In this document: positions 12,874 to 25,723 of the stretch, one piece after another
Layout of the letters: the number at the start of each line of letters is the position of its first letter
Numbering within the stretch: position 1 is the stretch's first letter
NCBI GenBank assembly: GCA_001692895.1
Contig: KV748180.1
Location: 862,195-926,194, forward strand
Source of the DNA: Cenococcum geophilum 1.58
Lineage: Eukaryota > Ascomycota > Dothideomycetes > Gloniales > Gloniaceae
Length of the DNA stretch: 64,000 nt
Direction: 5' to 3'
Position numbers and translations under genes: made by a program
Notes under the pieces: model-generated
The model's input: only the letters and a program-made list of their open reading frames with translations
The model's database searches: none
What the model was told of the DNA's origin: nothing

Positions 12874-15197
12874 TTAAGCCTATAACTAGGCTACTAAAGA
12901 AAAGCACCGGCTGGTTATGGGGCCCTAATTAAGTATAGGCGTTCTAGACCCTAAAAATAGTATTTACTACAGCACCGGTTTTAGCATACTACAACTATAT
13001 AAAGAAGACTGTAGTAGAGACAGACGCCTTAAACTAGGCTTTAGAAGGAGTACTTTACTAAGCTAGCGAAGATAGCAAACTTAAGCTAGTCGCATTCTTC
13101 TCTACTAAATACTCCGCCCCTAAATATAACTATAAGATATATAATAAGGAGCTCCTAGTAATTATAAAAGCACTAAAAGAATGGCGCCCTAAACTATAAG
13201 GAACTAAGTAACCGTTTAAGATTATTACGGACTATAAGAACCTTTAGACCTTTATAATAATAAAACAACTAAACTAGCGCTAAGTCCGTTAGGCTAAGTT
13301 CCTCTCTTAGTTTAACTTTATTATTACTTATAGGCCTAGCACTAAAGCCACGATCCTAGACGCTCTTAGCCGCCTCCTAAGTGTAGTACCTACTAATACT
13401 GGTAATAAACGTCTACAACACTAAGACCGCGTTGTCTTACCACTAAAAAAAGTTAACCCTATTATCCTAGAAGAGCTGCTAAGCGAATCCTAAAACTAAA
13501 GCGTTAAAGACTTTATTGTAGTAATGGACCTAGAGCCTAAGAAAAAAACCCTTAAGGAGCTTATTAAGAATGCCTATAAGGAGAATAAACTTGCTAGGGA
13601 TATATTAGCTATATTACGCGAACAGGAAGGCCGTAAAGCACGCCGTTGGCCCAAGTAGATTAGGAAGTTACTCTGCTATAACAAATCCGAATATTTAATT
13701 ATTAACGGCCTAATCTACTATAGGAATTAAGTATTTGTCCCTAATTTACCTGAACTCTAACTAGAAGTTATATACTGTATATATAGTTTAGGTCCTGCGG
13801 GCCACCTAGGCCGCGTTAAGACACTAGACCTCCTTAATTAAACCTACTAGTGGCTAGGTATTTTATAGTTTATAGCTACCTTTATAAAAGACTGCGCTCT
13901 TTACTTCCGTATAAAAACCCTATGCTTAGCACCACCCGGTTTCCTAAAATTACTAGAACTACCAGTCCGCCCGTAAACTAATATCTCTATTAACCACGTC
14001 GTTGACCTACCTAAGTGCCTTCGCAATGGCAAAACATATAGATATATCTTTGTTATTGTTAACCGCCTAATAAAGATAAGATACTTTATTCCTGTCACCA
14101 GCCTAGATATAAAGGAGCTTGTTAAAGTATTTATTTATACTATCTATAAGTTATATAGCGCCCTAAGTACCATTATCTCTAATAAAGGCTCTTTATTTAT
14201 TTCCGACTTCTAGCGCCGCCTAAACTAGCGCCTAAAGATAACTTTAAGCCCTAGTTCTGTATAGTACCCTAAAATAAATAGCTAGACTAAAATCGTTAAC
14301 GCAGTAATAAATAAGTATCTACGCGCTTTTGTAAGCTTTACCTAAAATAACTAGGTAGATTGGCTCCCCCTTACTAAGTTTACTATAAATAACTAGGTTA
14401 ACGAAACCATAGAAATCTTACCGTTCTTTACTAACTATAGCTATAACCCACGTTTAGGCATTAAACTAGTAGGCCCCTAGCTATTAGCCCTGTCTATATA
14501 TATAAAGAAAGAGTACTTATAAGCTAACGCTATTATTAACCGCTTTAAGCGTATCCTAATTTAGCTTAAGGCCCTAGCTTATATCTCCTAGCAACGCTAT
14601 AAAGATAACGCTAATATAAAACGGGATAAAGGTATAATATTTAAAAAGGATAATATAGTTATAGTTAGCCTTAAAAATATAAAGACTAACCAGCCTAAGA
14701 GAAAATGGGATAATAACTAGGATAGACCCTGGCCCATCTTAGCCGCCTATAAAGGGGTAGTTATAGTAGACCTCCTAGACTATATTCGTGTTAATAAGTC
14801 TTTTTATACTTTAAAAGTCCGTCTTTAGTTCCCTAAAGAGATCCCCGGCCAAGTATATATTAATAAAGAGGAACGCCGTAATATTACAGGTAGGATAGCT
14901 AAAAGAGATAATAACGGCAATATTACGGATAAGTGGGAATTTAAAAAAATTCTTAATGTATATAATAAATAAAGAGACGAGCACGGCTTAACGTATTATA
15001 TTAAGTGGAAGTATTATAATAAGAAAACCTAGGAACTTAAGAAGTCTCTAAAAGGGTACAAGCGCGTACTACTAAAGTTTTATAAACAACACCCTAAGAA
15101 GCCTAGACCCCTAGACTGGGTATAAGATAAGAGAGACTCGCTACGCTAAGGCCGTAGATAACGACTACAATAATTTAGAGAAGTTAAAATCTTATAG

Positions 15198-15220
15198 AAC
15201 TTTAACCGGCGGTTAAAGTT
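15198..15220. other. Palindromic hairpin in 3' region of Gypsy B
   Basis: Eleven-bp arms (AACTTTAACCG / CGGTTAAAGTT) surround one base. The same hairpin and its flank occur in Gypsy F at 36596-36618 in matching orientation relative to the element. Confidence 0.75.
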
Positions 15221-15429
15221 GTCTAATTAGTTAGGTTCTTGCTAAGAACGCTACGCCTAACCAATTTGGGTAGTAGTGTAGAGTTCTGCCGACGCCATTT
15301 GTTAAACTAGCCATATAACCGCAGTTTACCATTATATGACGGCAATCTAACGGCAATATGATAATAATTTACTAGTACCGTAATATTCTGTTTTAAAGCT
15401 ACTTATTTAGTTTAGGGACTAAACCTTTT

Positions 15430-15444
15430 AGGGGAAGGGAGTAC
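15430..15444 (+). other. Polypurine tract of Gypsy B
   Basis: A purine-rich AGGGGAAGGGAG run ends three bases before the 3' LTR, the usual plus-strand primer site. Confidence 0.75.
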
Positions 15445-15608
15445 TGTTATAGCACTGACCTGTCTTATACTGTTTTCTACTATTAGCTAGCCTACTACTA
15501 GCGCCTTAGCGGCTGGCCCTACTATTTATATACGATACCCCTTTCGCCTCTTCTCCTCTTTATACCACAATGTAGTTATTTAGTCTACTTTATTGCAGCA
15601 CCGTGACA
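15445..15608 (+). repeat. 3' LTR of Gypsy B (164 bp)
   Basis: Starts TGTTATAGCACTG and ends CACCGTGACA, followed by the CACAA target copy at 15609-15613. Confidence 0.9.
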
Positions 15609-16078
15609 CACAACCACGACGCGGTAGAGGTCGCCCGAAGGGATTACAAAATCACTAATATCTTATTAATTTTAAAGAGTAATTTGTTACCACTATTAAG
15701 AATAGAGTTAAGTTATTAATAGCCTTTATAACAGCTAAGGAGAAGGCTAACTTTAAGCTTATAAAACAGCTCTAAAAAAAAGGTCGTATTATAACTCCTA
15801 GAGCTCCTTTCTAAGCATCTAATAAGTAGGAGATTAATAGTCTTATTATAAGAGGAGTCTTTAAATTTAAGAAGTATAACCTTACTAAGTTTAATAAAGT
15901 TCGCATCTTTAAGTTAAGGATAGTTAATAAGATTAAGGGTAAAGCTACTAACGCCCTATTTAAGAAATTAAGGCTTATTATCTAAGGTTATAACGACGAT
16001 AGTAAGGAGATAATTCTTATATAATCTCTTATAATTTAATAAGCTAGTTAGCGAGTTATTATTATATTAGCTCCCTCC

Positions 16079-16083
16079 TTAAT
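16079..16083. repeat. Target site duplication of Gypsy C (left)
   Basis: TTAAT precedes the LTR and is repeated exactly at 24029-24033. Confidence 0.88.
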
Positions 16084-16509
16084 TATTACAGACACTTTAA
16101 ATACAATGTTATAACTACTTGGAGAAGAGACAGAAGAAGCTAGTTAGTTAATATAGGTACGGTCCAGAATGGAGCCAATAGAACCATGTGATGAGGAATA
16201 GTAGCTAAGGTCACATGATATAATCTATATAATCTGTATAATCTACGTAATCCGTTATAGAGTAGATAGAGTATACGTATATTACGTATAAGAAGGATTT
16301 TATAGGAGTATGGTTGTGTATTTAAGGACCCTTAGTCCCTACCTAGATAGTTCCTTCCTTATAGTGATTCTTAGAATATAATTAGAGTTAATCTATTAGG
16401 CAACCACTCCACTAGTTATTATTACGTTGTTAACTCCTATACTTGCATTTTCTATACACCTAGCCTATTAATGAGCCTATTGTAGTTTCTGCTATAAGGT
16501 TCCGTTACA
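16084..16509 (+). repeat. 5' LTR of Gypsy C (426 bp)
   Basis: It begins TATTACAGAC (from TGTTACGGAC) and ends TTCCGTTACA, so the termini are inverted. It matches 23603-24028 in length and in sequence apart from transitions. Confidence 0.9.
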
Positions 16510-19500
16510 CAATCACTACCTAGTTACGGTATTAAATATAGAAAGTCAAACAATATACTACTAAAAGCAGCCACCACGACGCTATTGACGGTGGCAACTA
16601 CTTTAGGGTTAGGTAACGACACTAGTATAGTAAATACTGACTTACAGCAACCTGTAACGGTTGGATAGCTATAAGAAATAGTTAACTAGTTAATAACTAA
16701 CAATACAGCGCTAGAAAAAAGGGTTAATGGGATAGAAGTAGTAAAGATTAAGTTACTATCAATCAAAAGGTACTTAGGAGAAAGATTAAAGCTTAAAGGA
16801 TTCCTTATATAAATGTACTTTAAAGTTACGTAAGAAGGAGCTAAACTGCTAATACCTATGGATCGAATAGTATATGCGGGACTATTCCTATTAGAAAAGG
16901 CACTTAAGTAGTTTAAGCCTTACCTTACGGAAATATAGGTAAACGGAATAACAACCACTAATTAAGAGGTGCGATTTATATTCTTAAGCTAGAAAGGGTT
17001 CGCGGAGCGACTTATATAAATATTTAGAGACCTAAAGGTAGTAACCACGGCGGAAAAAAAACTCTAAGACATTACGCAACGGACCTTAGCAATTAAGTAT
17101 ATAATATAGTTCTAGACGTTAGCAACATAAGTAAAGTGGAATAATAGGGCGCTTATAGCATAGTATAAATANGGACTTAAGGCTAAANTCTANNANNTNA
17201 TTATCCTAATAGAAGATANNGACACCCTANNGGANNTAATAGATTAAGCGATTAAGATTAATAATTAAATCTACTAAAGGGAATAGGCTAAGAGAGGCTA
17301 GGATAGAGTTCTATAGTTATATAAGGCGTAAAGTACGTAACGACCAAAGCTAAGTTAAAAACTATAGTATAGCGCAGAGCTAATAGACCTAAGCGGTACT
17401 AAAGAATCTAGAAGATGGAATAAAAGATTATAGAAACCTAGAGGATAAGGATTAAGTAATTAAAGGTTTAAGGAGTAGAGGCTAAACCAGGGATCTTAGT
17501 AGTAGAAGACGTTTAGGCGGACTCTATAGTAAGAAAAATGGTTTAAAGAAGGAGCTTATATAAATTGCGGAAAATAAGGTTATTATATTAGAGACTGTAA
17601 AAGTAGGTAGAGTTATTATGTAGTAAAAGGGATAAGACTAGTAGACGATATATATATATAGAGGGACGACAATATGCTACAAGGAATAAAAGAATGTTCA
17701 ATTAAAAGTTTTACGTTTTGTTATAATAACGTATACCGAATTCATAAGGACGCTAAGTATGGCGTAAGCTATTAGCTATAAGAGCTAAGTTTATTAAAAT
17801 ATTAAGGAACTAACGAACCAGTTCGCAGATCGGACATTAAAGACGATGAATTTAACGAAGGCGAAATATTTAGTAATAATAAGGTAATAAGAGCGGTTTA
17901 CTAGGAACACGCAGCTATTAGAAATATTACACTAGAGGTAGAGGATAATTCCACTATAAAATAGGGAATATTAGTAGGGATTAAGACCCCACTAGATATA
18001 ATGTCTATCGCTTTATAAGACGCAAGAGAAGTAGGATAGTAAGCTACTTTAGCACTTGATAAAGGTAAAAGGCCACAAGCTTAAGACTCTTAAGACGAGA
18101 TGCGAGACGACTAAGATTCTTAAGACGAGATAAGGTAAGCTTAAGGACCTATAACAGACGATAACCGATAAAGCAGAGTAATAGCTTAGTTTAGTGATAT
18201 ATGAATAAGCTTAGGACGAAGTTTCCTAAAAGTATAAGACTCTTAAGACGAGATAAGAACACTAAGTAAGCCTAGTTAGACTAAGGCTAAAGCTAAGCTT
18301 AAACTAGAAGTAAGCTTAGGATTAAAGAATCTAAGGGACTAAGAATTCGGAGTATAAATAAGGACACCTATAAATAAGAGGTAAGAGGCTTCTTTATAGA
18401 TTAGAGAATCTGTAGTATAAATAGTAGTTAGGCTGGGAGACAGATATATAGACCCAGAAGACTTATTAGGGGAACGTAGTGTTTGGCCTAAAGATCAAAA
18501 AGTTAATACTAAGATTAAGAAGTAAGAGAACTTTAAGGATCTATCTACAAGACGCAAACTAAAAGAAACTATAGAAGAATTTAGGTAAAGAATTATTGCA
18601 TGGCAAGAATAGAAACTAGATAAGAGATCTAGTATATTAGGATATACTAGGGACAGAGCACTAGTACGAAGAATTACTAATAGGCCTAGGGCAGGCATAC
18701 TAAGAGCTAAATAGCTTACTAAACTGGAAGATAAAGAGGATCTAGGGATCCCTACTAGGTTTAAAGAACGACATATAAAAGGCTATTACGACGTAGTAAT
18801 AAAAAGATACTTCCTTATAAACAAGCCGTATACACTCCAACAGCTATACTAAAAGTGGTATAGGTAGCAACACAACGACGAGTAGGAAGATTTCTATATG
18901 TGGTTGGATAAGTAAGTTATCTAGGACTACCTAATTACAGAAAAGGCTATAACTTATATTAAAGGAGCCTTAATTATAATATTAAAGGATCTAGAGGAAT
19001 AATTAGAGGACTAGAGAAGTGAGAGGCGCATCTTAGTACCCGTAAATAAAGTCGTAACGTTCAGATCAGCATAATAAAGGTTTAAACTTAAAGATAAAGA
19101 CGAGTTAAGAGTTAACCTAAAGCACCTAGCACACTATATACTATTATAGATTGTATATATAGACGATATATACAAGATGTATAAGAATCCAAAGGAAAAG
19201 AATTGGAAATACCCTATAAGGATATACTAGATAATAAATAAGCGATAGTATAGAAATGCTAAATATATATATAAATAGCATCTAGCAGAAGTTTAAGAGA
19301 AAGGGAATTTAATACTTTAGCTAGAAAGATTCCTTATAGAAGAATGCTTAGATGGACAATAGTAGTAGGAATGCCTAAAAAATATATATCTATGGTATAT
19401 TAAAGACAAAAAGCGAACTAGGTATTGGCTAAAGAGTAAGCTAAGTATATAAGAATTAAGTAGCTAATAGTTAAGAAAAGTAAAGGCCCATAAGACTAGA

Positions 19501-22500
19501 GGGAGCCAGTAGTAGAGCCTTAGACCCTTAAAGGAATTTAAGGACAACACCTAAATTTATAAGTTAAATGGTAAGATTAGCAGTTTAAAGCGCTAATAGA
19601 TAGTGGAGCAACGCGGAACTATATCTTACTAGTAGTAGTTAAGAGAATAGGTTTACCTTATAGATAGAAGGAGCAACTTTACCTATTAGTTACAATTTTA
19701 GGAGATCTAATAGCCTATAGAGGAGGGATTATTAACCTTAAAATAGGACCTATTTAGATAACTATTAAAGGAAGATAAATTAAGATATCTTTTAATATCC
19801 TACTATTAGGACGGGATAAGGCAGTATTAGAAATGCCTTAGTTATAGAAATACAATCCAAAGATCGATTGGATTATAGGTTAGGTTAATATTAGGGATAT
19901 TTAACGCTATAAGATACAACAATAAACTAAATTAGTATAGTACTAAGTCGGAGTAATATATAAAGAAACTAAGCGAGGCTTAAGTTATATACTAAAGAGA
20001 TACTATAAGTATAGCAAAAAACTATAGTCACTAGAAAGTAAAAAGCTATTAAATTATATAGTATAGGATTATAAGATAGAGTTAGAACTAGAAATAAGTC
20101 TAAGGTTTTTTCTAACCTATAAGCTTACTAAAGAAGAAGGTAGAGCATTAAAAGAGTTTATTTAGGAGAACTTATAAAAGGAATATATTAGACTATCGCA
20201 GTTATTAGTAGGTTATCCAGTACTGTTTATACAAAAGAAGAATGGTAAACTAAGGCTGTATATTAACTATAGGCAGTTAAATAGCATTACTTGGAAGGAT
20301 AGTTATCCTTTACCCTTAATTAGCGAAATTTAAGATAGGATAAGCAACGCGTAAATCTTTACGAAGATAGATTTAAGATGGGCGTATTATTAAATTAGGA
20401 TTAAGGAAGGCGACGAATAGAAAGTAGCTTTTAGATTAAAGGAAGGACTATATAAACTATTAGTTATGTAATTCGGGCTTATAAACGCACTAGTAATGTT
20501 CTAGAAGCGTATTAACAATGTATTAGGAGAATACTTAGATGAATTTGTTATAGCATACCTTAACGATATTATTATTTATTTAATAAACGAAGAAGAATAT
20601 AGAGAATACGTTAAATGGGTCTTAAAGAGACTATAAGAAGAATAGATACTAGTAGTAATTAAGAAATGCGAGTTCTTTACAAGGAAGACCGATTTTGTTA
20701 GATTTATTATCGAACTAGGCTAACTTAGCATAGATCTAAAGAAGATTAAGGCTATAGTAAATTAGCAAGAACTAGAGAACGTTACGTAATTAAGATCGTT
20801 TTTAGGGTTTTATAATTACTATAGAAGGTTTATAGCGTAATAGTTAAAGGATATTAAACCATTTACGCGGTTAATAAAGAAAGAAGAACTATAGGTATGG
20901 GGAAAGGAACAGTAAGAGCTATTTAAGTAAGTTAAAGAATTATTTACCTAAGAGCTAGTTCTTAAGATCTATTAACTAGAATTAAAAACGGTTGTAGAAA
21001 CGGATGTATTAGACTTTATACTAGGGGCATACTTTATATAGAGATATTAAGATAGATAGCACCTAGTGGTATACTATAGTTGGAAGATAACACCACTAGA
21101 GTTAAACTATAATATCTACAATAAGGAGTTATTAGGTATAGTTATAGTACTAAAAAAATAGAGAGCATTCTTATAAGGTATAGAGAAACTATTTATAGTT
21201 AAGACGGATTATAAAAACCTAATGGGATTTTTAATAATAAAGGAACTCAACCAAAGATAGGTTAGATGGGTAGAGATGCTTATAGAATACCATTTTAAGA
21301 TTTAGTATACTAAGGGCACGGATAACATATAAGTAGACGCTCTAAGCCGAAAAGCTAAACTACAAAATAACGAAAAGCCATTAGGGGCTTTACTGCGAAA
21401 AGACACAGATGGATTAATTAGGTACAATTATCCAAAAATTATAGTAACTTAAGAAGATAACGAACTAGGAAAAGTCTATAGGACACTAGAGAGCTTTTAG
21501 GAATAAAGAATTCTAGAGGTATAGCTAGAAGATCTATAGACGGATATATACGAAAATTAAGAAGCTAAGTATATCCTAAGAAGTATAGTAGAGTATTTTA
21601 TAAAAGATTTCTATAAGGGAATAACTTAAGGATATAATAGAGCTACGGGCTTAGTGTTAAGACTCTAGGAAGAGTATATTATTAACAGAATCTAGAATAT
21701 CGTAAGAAAAGTTATAAAGGAGTGTTTAAATTGCTAAAGGAATAAATTAATAAGGTATAAGCTATACAGAGGGCTATAACCTATTAAAATACTAGAGAAA
21801 CTATAGGAGGTTATATTATAGGACTTTATCGTTAAGTTACTAAAGTTAAAAGATTCTATTACCGGATAAGATTATAATATAATCTTAGTAGTAGTAGACA
21901 AGCTTATAAAGTAGGGATACTTTATAGTATATATAGAAGAAATATTAGCGGAAGATGTTGCTAAAATCTATATTAAAGAAGTGTTTGTAAGATATAGGGT
22001 ACTAAGTAAAATTATATCGGATAGAGATCTAAGATTTATAGTAGTATTTTAGAAAGTATTTTTAGTAGAGTAAGGAGTTAGAGCAGTAACTTCTACCGTA
22101 TATTATCCGCAAATAGACGGTTAAATAGAAAGATTAAATTAGACGCTAGAGTAGTATCTAAGGTATTATATTAATTACGTATAGAACAATTAGGTATCGT
22201 TATTACTAGTTATATAGTTTATATATAATGCGACACCTTAAGAAGAAATAGGCATATTACTATTTAAGGCAAATTATAGATATAAGCCGAGAACATTGTT
22301 GTTACTACGGTAAGCGAAGAAAATAAGTAGTATAGCTAAAGAAAGAATAAAGATGTTAATAAATCTTTATATAGACCTTATAGAATTAATAAAGAGAGTA
22401 TAAGAGAGAATAAAAAAGTATTATAATGCTAAGAGATCTAAGGGACCAGATCTTAAGGAGGGAGATAAAGTATAGCTACTACACAAAAATTTTAAGAGTT

Positions 22501-23585
22501 AATAACTAAGTAAGAAGTTAGACTATGTTAGACTAAGACCTTTTAAAATTATATAGAGGATTTTACCAGTTACGTTTAAGTTAAACCTACTAGCTAAGAT
22601 AAAGATCTACCCTATATAGCACATCGCAATGCTAGAGCTAGTATACGGGAATGTTAAGCTACTAGTTTATAAAGTAGACACGTATAGAGGATAGAAGGAA
22701 GATAAATAGTAAGTTTTAAAGATTGTTAGTTATAAGGATATTAATAATAAAATATAGTATAAGGTTAAGTAAATAGGCTATAATAAGACTACCTAGGAGC
22801 CACTAGAAAATTTAAAAAATGCTATAAGAAAGGTATAGGAGTATTAGAAGAGATTAGGTTAGGCAGTATTAATAAAGAAGGATTACTAAAGAATAAGTTA
22901 CCTAAGGGGGACCTAAGAAGAGCAGTTGCCGAACTACTTAGATCTATTTCCTTCTCTATTAGAAGAGAANCCGTTCTTTTATTGCTAAGTTTCTATAAAC
23001 CTTATTCTATAAGCTTCTACTCCTTAAAACGGACCTTTTTATAAACCTTCTTAAGATAGATTAGCTAAGCGGACGCAGTAAGATAAGAATTAAGGGCCCT
23101 TTACTAAGCTTTAGTAGCCTCTTATTTAGCATTATAAGAATAATATAATTCCATTAGAGTAACAGACAGTTTATTATCTAGCCGCGTAGCAGTAAATTAA
23201 ATACAAGACCCTAAGACAAATTAATTAGGGAACTAGATAACTATTAAGAGTAATAGGTCGCGTATATTTAGTATTAGAGATAGAGCGAATGTTATAAGAC
23301 GAACGAATATTTACTTTAGTGCACTCTAAGTAAGAGGACGGTTATTACGAAGATAGATTCGCCAACGCAATATAAACTAACCCCTTTCTCAAATAGCAAG
23401 AACACGGAGATAGCATAATCTCACTAAGAGATAATATTATAGCAACGGTACGAGACCGACGGGCTGTAGAAGAAGAAGAAATTGCTTTAGGTATAATAAG
23501 TAACAATATTAACTAAATTAATTAGATGGATATTATACCTCTAGTAAACAACTTAGAGATGTTTTAAATCTTTAAGGACGAAGAT

Positions 23586-23602
23586 AAAGAGGAGGGAGAT
23601 AG
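23586..23602 (+). other. Polypurine tract of Gypsy C
   Basis: A run of AAGAGGAGGGAGATAG lies directly before the 3' LTR. Confidence 0.75.
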
Positions 23603-24028
23603 TGTTACGGACGCTTTAAGTATAATATTACGACTACTTAGAGAAGAGACGGAAGAAGCTAGTTAGTTAATATAGGCACGGTCTAAAATAGAGCTAATAG
23701 AACTATATAACGAGGAATAGTAGCTAAGGTTATATAATATAATCTATATAATCTATATAATCTGCGTAATCTATTATAGAGTAGATAGAGTATATATATA
23801 TTATATATAAGAAGGATTTTATAGGAGTACGGTTGTGTATTTAAGGACCCTTAATCCCTACCTAGATAGTTCCTTCCTTATAGTAATTCTTAGAATATAA
23901 TTAAAGTTAATCTATTAGGCAACCACTCCACCAGTTATTATTACGTTGTTAACTCCTATACTTGCATTTCCTACACACCTAGCCTATTAACGAGCCTATT
24001 GTAGTTCCTGCTATAAGGTTCTGTTACA
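23603..24028 (+). repeat. 3' LTR of Gypsy C (426 bp)
   Basis: Starts TGTTACGGACGC and ends TTCTGTTACA, followed by TTAAT. This copy keeps the TG start that RIP destroyed in the 5' copy. Confidence 0.9.
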
Positions 24029-25523
24029 TTAATAAAGAATAGAATAGCGGTCTATTTATAAGATATTACTTAGGCCTATACCTAATTAAAGACGCACCTT
24101 TAGCGCTTAATATTAGTACACCTTCTAGAGTAAATTCGCCACTAATATCCCAAAGATATAATTATAGTTATACTTAAGCCATTATACGAAATCGCAGAGG
24201 TAGAAACTTATTAGTGGGCTACCTATAGTAAGCACTATAAAGAGAAGCTTTTAATAACTATATCTATATTTAATCCCTACTTCCTTATTATAACTATAGA
24301 AACTCTATTTAGAATTATTAGCATACAAACTAATAATATAATTATCTTAAGAGATAACTCATTTTTAGCTCTTAAAGAAAATAAGCTAGTAAAGGTAAAT
24401 CTAATAGTAAAACTAAAAGGAAAGCTTAATTTAATAACATTATTACTTTTTAATAGATGTATCCTCTCCCTAAACAAGGATTCTATTGCTTTACGCTAGA
24501 AGGGTTAAGGTAAAAATATTAACGTTATTAACGTTAATTCTCTAAAGTAAGGATATATAGAGTAACGCGCTTATAAAGCTTATATTACTTCTATCTGTTA
24601 ACCTAAGGCTTTTTTTAATTTATCTATTGCCGCTTAATACCAAAAACCAATTAAAAATAACGTTCTTACCCTAAATAAGCGTCTTTCTTAGCAAATAAAC
24701 CATCTTAATTAGGGACTACTCTATGTGCCTATTAATTTTCCCACCGCTAAGCTCTTCGTATTTATTAATAGATTATTTATAAATAATAAAGATTTTAGCT
24801 TCCAGCTAGGATATAAGATTATTATTATAAATAAATCTACTAAAGAGAATAACTTTATAATCTACGGTAATCTTATTTATTAGAGCTTAACTAAGAGTAA
24901 GCGCGTTACTTAAAGCGTTCTAGCGTTAGAAATATATAGAATAGTTAGCGGAGTTAATATAGCAATTGCAATTGGAACTTCCTGCTATTCCTATAATTGT
25001 ATACACCAACTTATATTCCCTTTATAAGTATTTAATTAAACTTAGTACCACAAAGGAGAAGCGCCTAATAATTAATATTATAGCACTTTAGCAATTCTAT
25101 AAGCGTTAAAAACTCTTTAAGATTTAATAAATAAATAGCTAAAATAACCTAGTAGATGTAATAATAAAGGCGAACCCAAATAGGGCACTAGAGACGTTTA
25201 TTAATATAAATACTCTATATATATAAGTTAAAGGTTAGGTTAAAAGGGAGTAGGAGTATAACATTTTATAAACCCTAACTTAAACTAGCTAATTAGGATT
25301 TTCCATCCCCGGGATAGAAAATCGCTATTAGCTCACTTACTACTAGCGCCTTAGTAGCCCTCCTATAACTCCTAAATAAGAAAGCACTACGTACTAAAAG
25401 GCAAATTTTAGGATAGTAAGACTTATATTATAATAGTAATAGTAAGTAAAGAGGATTAATATTTATTACGCTAGTCGAGCGATATATATATATAGATGGC
25501 AACCGCAAAAGAAAAGTTACTAG

Positions 25524-25723
25524 TATTGGGAATATAGGCAAGTTGCCGTCACGCGAGGCAAGTTGCCGTCACGTAAGGCAAGCTGCCGTTACGTGTTGCC
25601 GCGGCACTAGCGTGGCGAGGAGCCTTAAGCTCCTTGCCCTTCCTTAAGCAAGGAAAAGTAGAATAATAATCATCATACTACCTACAACTTATAGATACGT
25701 GATATCACCTTATATTACCAACA
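25524..25723 (+). repeat. 3' LTR of element A (200 bp)
   Basis: Starts TATTGGGAATATAGG and ends TACCAACA, followed by the AATAC target copy at 25724-25728. It keeps more CA/TG than the 5' copy. Confidence 0.92.

Larger units (their letters stand above)
8407..15608 (+). mobile_element. Ty3/Gypsy chromovirus-like element B nested in element A
   Basis: It is a 7.2-kb element with 164-bp LTRs. With mutated stops read through, gag lies at about 8820-10400 with a Cys knuckle near 9970-10030. An aspartic protease lies near 10590-10900 (ALIxSGS motif). RT runs from about 11860 to 12620 (YLxxVLIF box near 12325) and continues after an LTR insertion at 12879. RNase H is at about 12950-13330, integrase at about 13740-14560 and a chromodomain-like tail at about 14900-15125 (WEFxKIL..YYIKWKxY..TWE). 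A polypurine tract precedes the 3' LTR. Inactive by RIP. Confidence 0.9.
16084..24028 (+). mobile_element. Ty3/Gypsy element C nested in the RT of element A
   Basis: A 7.9-kb element with 426-bp LTRs. Allowing for mutated stops, gag lies at about 16700-17650 and ends in a CCHC-like knuckle near 17553-17600. A long low-complexity coding stretch follows to about 19500. Protease (ALIDSGAT) is near 19590, RT at about 20130-20720 (YLxDIIIY near 20560), RNase H at about 20970-21330, integrase at about 21650-22450 (HxxxC-type finger then DFIVKL and DRDLRF) and a chromodomain-like tail at about 22690-22860. The order RT before integrase makes it Ty3/Gypsy. Unresolved N bases lie at 17172-17236 and 22970. 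Confidence 0.9.
4685..25723 (+). mobile_element. Copia-like LTR retrotransposon A (with nested insertions)
   Basis: It is bounded by 200-bp LTRs and a perfect AATAC duplication. Without the two inner elements it is about 5.9 kb, a normal length for Copia. Gag starts near 5241 (ATGGCTACT) and ends in a Cys knuckle near 6540-6600. Protease-like and pre-integrase blocks follow (LRQLHxxFGH-like near 7330), then integrase to about 8280. The RVT_2-type RT begins near 15900 (KGKATNxP..SRLIxQ), stops at 16083 and resumes at 24034 (DxxQAYxQ), with the RNase H end near 24850-24990. The order protease-integrase-RT is the Copia order. All parts are RIP-mutated and inactive. Confidence 0.88.

Noticed and set aside
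12672-12932. 86-codon ORF on the + strand
   Set aside because: It runs from the solo LTR into Gypsy B sequence; it is a chance frame created by the unmutated insertion.
13901-14098. 65-codon ORF on the minus strand
   Set aside because: Antisense to the integrase of Gypsy B; no domain.
18495-18698. 67-codon minus-strand ORF
   Set aside because: Antisense within the gag-to-protease stretch of Gypsy C; hydrophobic by reverse reading only.
24277-24477. 66-codon minus-strand ORF
   Set aside because: Antisense to the reverse transcriptase of element A.
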